A DNA stretch of 8,082 nucleotides from Candidatus Parcubacteria bacterium (GTDB lineage Bacteria; Patescibacteriota; Minisyncoccia; JAHIHE01; JAGLIN01), in NCBI GenBank assembly GCA_023142975.1, contig JAGLIN010000120.1, positions 1 through 8,082 on the forward strand, in the 5' to 3' direction. The notes below the pieces were generated by a model. The model was not told the origin of the DNA and ran no database searches. It saw only the letters and a program-made list of their open reading frames with translations. This document shows, one piece after another, positions 5,503 through 8,082 of the stretch. Made by a program: the position numbers and the translations under genes. Numbering within the stretch: position 1 is the first letter of the stretch; every line of letters begins with the position of its first letter.

Positions 5503-6708
5503 TCATAGGGTTTTAGCCCCTTCCAATCTAAACCTAAAATCGTTCAAAACATTCATAAAACTTATAAACGCTTCATAAGGAGATTCGTACGGACTGAAAT
5601 ATTTGTGAACATCGCCGTCGTTAAACCACTTCGTGCACATATAATAAAAGTGATCGCTTGTTTGCATTTTTCGCCAGTCATCTATCAACTGATCATTATT
5701 TGAATTTAAAACATCTTCTTCCAATTCATAAATTTTTCGCAGCGCCGATTTTTGCATAGAATTTCCCGTCCAGGCGCTTAAATCTCTTTCCGTATCAGCC
5801 CATGTTAGAATATTATGAATATCAAGCTCGCCGACCGGTTCATATGAACTGATAATTTCTGACGGCGTTTTGAAATTATTATCTGGGTGTTTTAATATTT
5901 CTCCTGGTAAAAATTTTAAAAAATTAAATATCCCCGTATCTTCCCACTGATGTTCTCCAAATGTTTCGTAATCCATAAAAAGATTTACGGTATGCCCGTT
6001 GCCATTTATAGAATTAACCCACTGGCAAAATTTTGGAACATTCAACGGATATTCTTCCCAGCCTTGATTGGAAAATCTAAAAGCAATATCATCGGAAAGC
6101 TTGTAATTTTTAAGAAGCAGCTTTATTTTATTCGCGCCTTTCGGGTGATAAACAAAGTTTGGCGATCTATAACCTAAATAATGTTCCCATCCTTCCGCTA
6201 ATATTCCGTCATAACCAAGTTCTTCTATAAGAATGGCAAGTTCGTTATTATAAGCTAATTCGGTATTTCTAAAAATTCTCGGCTCATAATCAAAAAGTTC
6301 TTTTATCTTTTCTCTATGCAATTTTACCTGCTCTATAAATTCTTCATCTGAATAAAAAAATGAAAGGGAGTGATAATATGTTTCATCCAAAATTTCAACA
6401 TTGCCTGTTTTGACAAGACGCTGAAATGATTCCAAAACTTCCGGAGCATATTTTTCCATTTGCTCCAAAGCGACTCCCGAAAAAGAATAGCTTATTTTAA
6501 ATTCCGGATGGCGATGAATTAAGTCAAGTAAAACTTGATTTGTCGGCAAATAACACTTTTTCGCTATTTTTTCCATCACCGCTCTGCTTCCTTTCTCATT
6601 CAAATTCTGATCATCAAAATAATTATGATCGCTCCCAACATCAAAAACCGAATATTTTTTTATTCTGAAAGGCTGATGAACCTGAAAGTAAAAACAAATT
6701 GAAGGCAT
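5503..6708 (-). CDS. GH57 family alpha-glucan hydrolase (alpha-amylase-like)
   Basis: The 401-residue protein belongs to glycoside hydrolase family 57, retaining enzymes that act on alpha-glucans through a seven-stranded barrel. The five conserved regions are present: HQPF (His11), GNVEIL (102-107), FRNTELAYNN with the nucleophile expected at Glu150, LFMDYETFGEHQW with the acid/base expected at Asp246, and LTWADTERDLSAWTGN (301-316). There is no signal peptide, so it should act inside the cell, probably on glycogen or maltodextrins. The length fits the short alpha-amylase-like (MJ1611-type) subgroup. It is shorter than GH57 branching enzymes and 4-alpha-glucanotransferases, so hydrolysis is more likely than branching, although the reaction cannot be settled from sequence. 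The ATG at 6708 starts directly at the first barrel strand (MPSICFYFQVHQPF). The gene is two genes upstream of the glycogen synthase on the same strand. Its TGA stop touches a palindromic element. Confidence 0.92.
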   Translation of the reverse strand: MPSICFYFQVHQPFRIKKYSVFDVGSDHNYFDDQNLNEKGSRAVMEKIAKKCYLPTNQVLLDLIHRHPEFKISYSFSGVALEQMEKYAPEVLESFQRLVKTGNVEILDETYYHSLSFFYSDEEFIEQVKLHREKIKELFDYEPRIFRNTELAYNNELAILIEELGYDGILAEGWEHYLGYRSPNFVYHPKGANKIKLLLKNYKLSDDIAFRFSNQGWEEYPLNVPKFCQWVNSINGNGHTVNLFMDYETFGEHQWEDTGIFNFLKFLPGEILKHPDNNFKTPSEIISSYEPVGELDIHNILTWADTERDLSAWTGNSMQKSALRKIYELEEDVLNSNNDQLIDDWRKMQTSDHFYYMCTKWFNDGDVHKYFSPYESPYEAFISFMNVLNDFRFRLEGAKTL

Positions 6709-6736
6709 TGGTTTTTAAATTATTAATTATTCTCTA

Positions 6737-7627
6737 TCAATTTATAAATTTAATATACGAAGGATCAATATCAGGCATATCCATTCCTCCAGTTGAATAA
6801 TAGACCATTTTATTGCCTCCGTTATATAAAAAATGTCTTTTGCAGGGACCGTATCCGCAAGCATAAAAAGAGCACAGGTTATTTGTTTTTTCTCCTAATA
6901 TAGCATCTTCCACAGAAACAATATCTTCCATATGAGCATTATCTTTTAGCCATTTGTTAATTTCATCTTGTGTTGGTTTTAACGCTTCTCGCAATTCAAT
7001 TGTTACAATCTTGCCAAATTGATAATCTTCAATATTTAAATTGCAATAATCTGGATTATAATTTTCTTTTTTTAATATTTTAACAACCTCATCCTCAAAG
7101 CTTGAATTAGTAGCAACTTCGTAAACGGTTATATAACCAACCCCGTTATGATATTTTAACCCATCTATTTCCGTACAATCTTTATTATTATCACAATCTA
7201 TACTATTCTGATATTTCTCGGGATATGAAATTAGTAATCGTATGCTATTATTTTCATCATTAATAACAACTTTTTCTTTTGTGTTATCAATTTTATATCT
7301 TAAAGCGATTTTGTGAGTGGGGCTATAATAAATATTATTATATATATCAGAAGTTTCAAACTCACCGAGTAATTCCATATAATCTTGTTTCTTTGACTCA
7401 TTAATTTGTTTCTTTAATTCTTCATTCTGTTGTTGATATTGTTTAAGTTGTTTTTCAAGCATAATAATTCTATTTTGATATATATTCTGAGTTGTAATAA
7501 ACTTATTATTTAACAACAAACAAATAAAGCCGACAATAACAGTCGCAATTATTAATATTGTAACAATAATAAACCAGGTTATTTTGTTATTTTTTTTGAT
7601 TCCCGTATTTTTAATTTGATGATTCAT
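6737..7627 (-). CDS. Single-pass membrane protein with a cysteine-rich outer domain
   Basis: I do not recognise this 296-residue protein. A polar and lysine-bearing N-terminus (1-15) precedes one hydrophobic segment at about 17-40, with no lipobox or signal-peptidase site, so it is probably an N-in anchored protein. Residues about 48-82 are rich in Gln, Glu and Lys with a heptad-like pattern, suggesting a short coiled coil. The remaining part looks folded and carries six cysteines (145, 151, 195, 252, 257, 262), the last three in LCSFYACGYGPCKRH. This spacing could allow disulfides or metal binding. Coding DNA is among the most AT-rich here. It lies 28 bases upstream of the GH57 gene and may be cotranscribed, but no link to glycogen is visible. 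General build resembles the Gmad2/PsbP-like protein at 93-1511, without shared motifs. The start ATG has an A/T-rich leader and no Shine-Dalgarno. Confidence 0.72.
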   Translation of the reverse strand: MNHQIKNTGIKKNNKITWFIIVTILIIATVIVGFICLLLNNKFITTQNIYQNRIIMLEKQLKQYQQQNEELKKQINESKKQDYMELLGEFETSDIYNNIYYSPTHKIALRYKIDNTKEKVVINDENNSIRLLISYPEKYQNSIDCDNNKDCTEIDGLKYHNGVGYITVYEVATNSSFEDEVVKILKKENYNPDYCNLNIEDYQFGKIVTIELREALKPTQDEINKWLKDNAHMEDIVSVEDAILGEKTNNLCSFYACGYGPCKRHFLYNGGNKMVYYSTGGMDMPDIDPSYIKFIN

Positions 7628-7657
7628 ATTATTTAATTATTAACTTAAATCCTGACA

Positions 7658-7686
7658 GTGCCATAGTCTCCGCAGAGCTGTGGCAC
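7658..7686 (+). repeat. 29-nt hairpin, member 2 of a conserved-core family
   Basis: Nine-bp arms (GTGCCATAG and CTGTGGCAC, eight Watson-Crick pairs and one G.U) enclose the core TCTCCGCAGAG. The core folds as a bulged T, three CTC/GAG pairs and a CGCA tetraloop. Ten of the eleven core bases match the hairpin at 2719-2747 at the same offset. It lies between the GNAT gene and the cysteine-rich membrane protein. There is no adjoining U-tract on the transcribed strand. Confidence 0.78.
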
Positions 7687-7692
7687 CGCATT

Positions 7693-7705
7693 TGCAAGGC
7701 TTGCA
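7693..7705. repeat. Short palindrome beside the 29-nt hairpin
   Basis: TGCAA and TTGCA pair across a GGC loop, followed by seven T on the plus strand. It may be the outer part of the same dispersed repeat. For the minus-strand GNAT transcript the T-run becomes an A-run before the stem, which does not suit a terminator. Confidence 0.45.
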
Positions 7706-7710
7706 TTTTT

Positions 7711-8082
7711 TTAATTATTTTTTCTAATCTCCCAATAAGAGTTATTATTTTGTTCCATATCTTTTGGACGATTTTTTGGTTTCAAGCCACAGCGTTTGTA
7801 AAGTTTTTTTGCGGCAATATTTTTTTCTGAAGGTTCCGTCCATGCTGCGTCAACATCAGATTCTTTTTTAAAAACAAAATCAATCAAAGTTTTAAGCGCG
7901 TCTGCGGCAAATCCCTTACCTTGAACTTCCGGACGAAATTTAATATCAAGTCCCGCTCTTTTATGTTTTCTATCTATCTCGTAATAAACTTCTCCGCAAT
8001 ATTCCTTTTCTTTCGTATAAACAGAGAAATGATGTTTGTCTGGATTTTCTTGCAATTCTTTAAACCATTTTTTTGTTTTATT
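7711..8082 (-). CDS. GNAT family N-acetyltransferase, N-terminus cut by the window
   Basis: The frame is open to the window edge and reads NKTKKWFKELQENPDKHHF before the region that a TTG codon at 8055 could start. The extra residues fit the family well, so the gene is 5'-truncated by the window and the TTG is a leucine. The visible 124 residues carry GNAT features: strands EYCGEVYYEID and AGLDIKF, the acetyl-CoA pyrophosphate loop in RPEVQGKGFAADAL (Q-G-K-G-F/A type), a helix LKTLIDFVF, and the late motif EPSEKNIAAKKLYKRCGLKP. The family transfers an acetyl group from acetyl-CoA to an amine. The substrate is unknown, and the RimJ/RimL-like style is only an impression. It ends with TAA, 83 bases before the next gene, with a hairpin element between. 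Confidence 0.87.
   Translation of the reverse strand, partial: NKTKKWFKELQENPDKHHFSVYTKEKEYCGEVYYEIDRKHKRAGLDIKFRPEVQGKGFAADALKTLIDFVFKKESDVDAAWTEPSEKNIAAKKLYKRCGLKPKNRPKDMEQNNNSYWEIRKNN

Noticed and set aside
5950..6177. Plus-strand open frame of 75 codons
   Set aside because: It is antisense to conserved GH57 regions and has no independent support.
2804..6739. Alternative genetic code with UGA read as an amino acid
   Set aside because: TGA ends four genes at positions that fit family lengths, and a further in-frame stop (TAG) follows directly after the synthase TGA.
7693..7712. Plus-strand intrinsic terminator (stem plus seven T)
   Set aside because: No plus-strand gene precedes it, the stem is only 5 bp, and it adjoins a dispersed hairpin that explains it better.
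8053..8055. TTG as the start of the GNAT protein
   Set aside because: The frame stays open to the window edge with family-like sequence (KKWFKEL), so the gene is cut by the window and does not start here.

Overview
The window looks like a piece of a small-genome, AT-rich bacterium of the Candidate Phyla Radiation (Patescibacteria, most like the Parcubacteria side). The grounds are strong A/T bias, start codons preceded by A-rich leaders without Shine-Dalgarno sequences, membrane-anchored Gmad2/PsbP-like proteins, a eukaryote-like GT3 glycogen synthase and a GH57 glycosidase. This placement is inference from style, with no marker gene to prove it. TGA ends four of the genes, so the UGA-to-glycine code of Gracilibacteria/Absconditabacteria does not apply.

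Every supportable gene lies on the minus strand, so transcription runs from high to low coordinates. In that order: the C-terminal part of a GNAT acetyltransferase (8082-7711, cut by the window edge); an unrecognised single-pass membrane protein with six extracytoplasmic cysteines (7627-6737); a GH57 alpha-glucan hydrolase (6708-5503); a small GIY-YIG nuclease-like protein (5374-5006); a 96-residue DUF5752-like protein (4916-4626); a GT3 glycogen synthase (4606-2804); a GalT-type nucleotidyltransferase (2618-1665); and a membrane-anchored Gmad2 protein with two PsbP-like modules (1511-93). An open frame may begin at 89 and leave the window at base 1.

The core is a storage-polysaccharide cluster. 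GalT exchanges sugar-1-phosphate and nucleotide sugar, GT3 synthase extends an alpha-1,4-glucan, and GH57 cuts or rearranges it. The small DUF5752-like gene is 19 bases from the synthase and probably cotranscribed.

The most unusual content is between the genes. Three intergenic spaces carry imperfect palindromic units of 104-119 bp bounded by inverted ends (1551-1654, 2647-2765, 5389-5502), and there are single hairpins at 4954-4994 and 7658-7686. Several behave like families: arms change with compensating bases while loops and internal bulges stay constant. One pair of inverted copies encloses the GIY-YIG gene and starts one base after the GH57 stop codon, as if a cassette had been inserted in the glycogen operon. 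Element ends also supply -35-like hexamers to two downstream genes. A six-unit 10-bp tandem repeat overlaps and encodes the end of the glycogen synthase.

No rRNA, tRNA, CRISPR array, classical transposase or convincing intrinsic terminator was seen.
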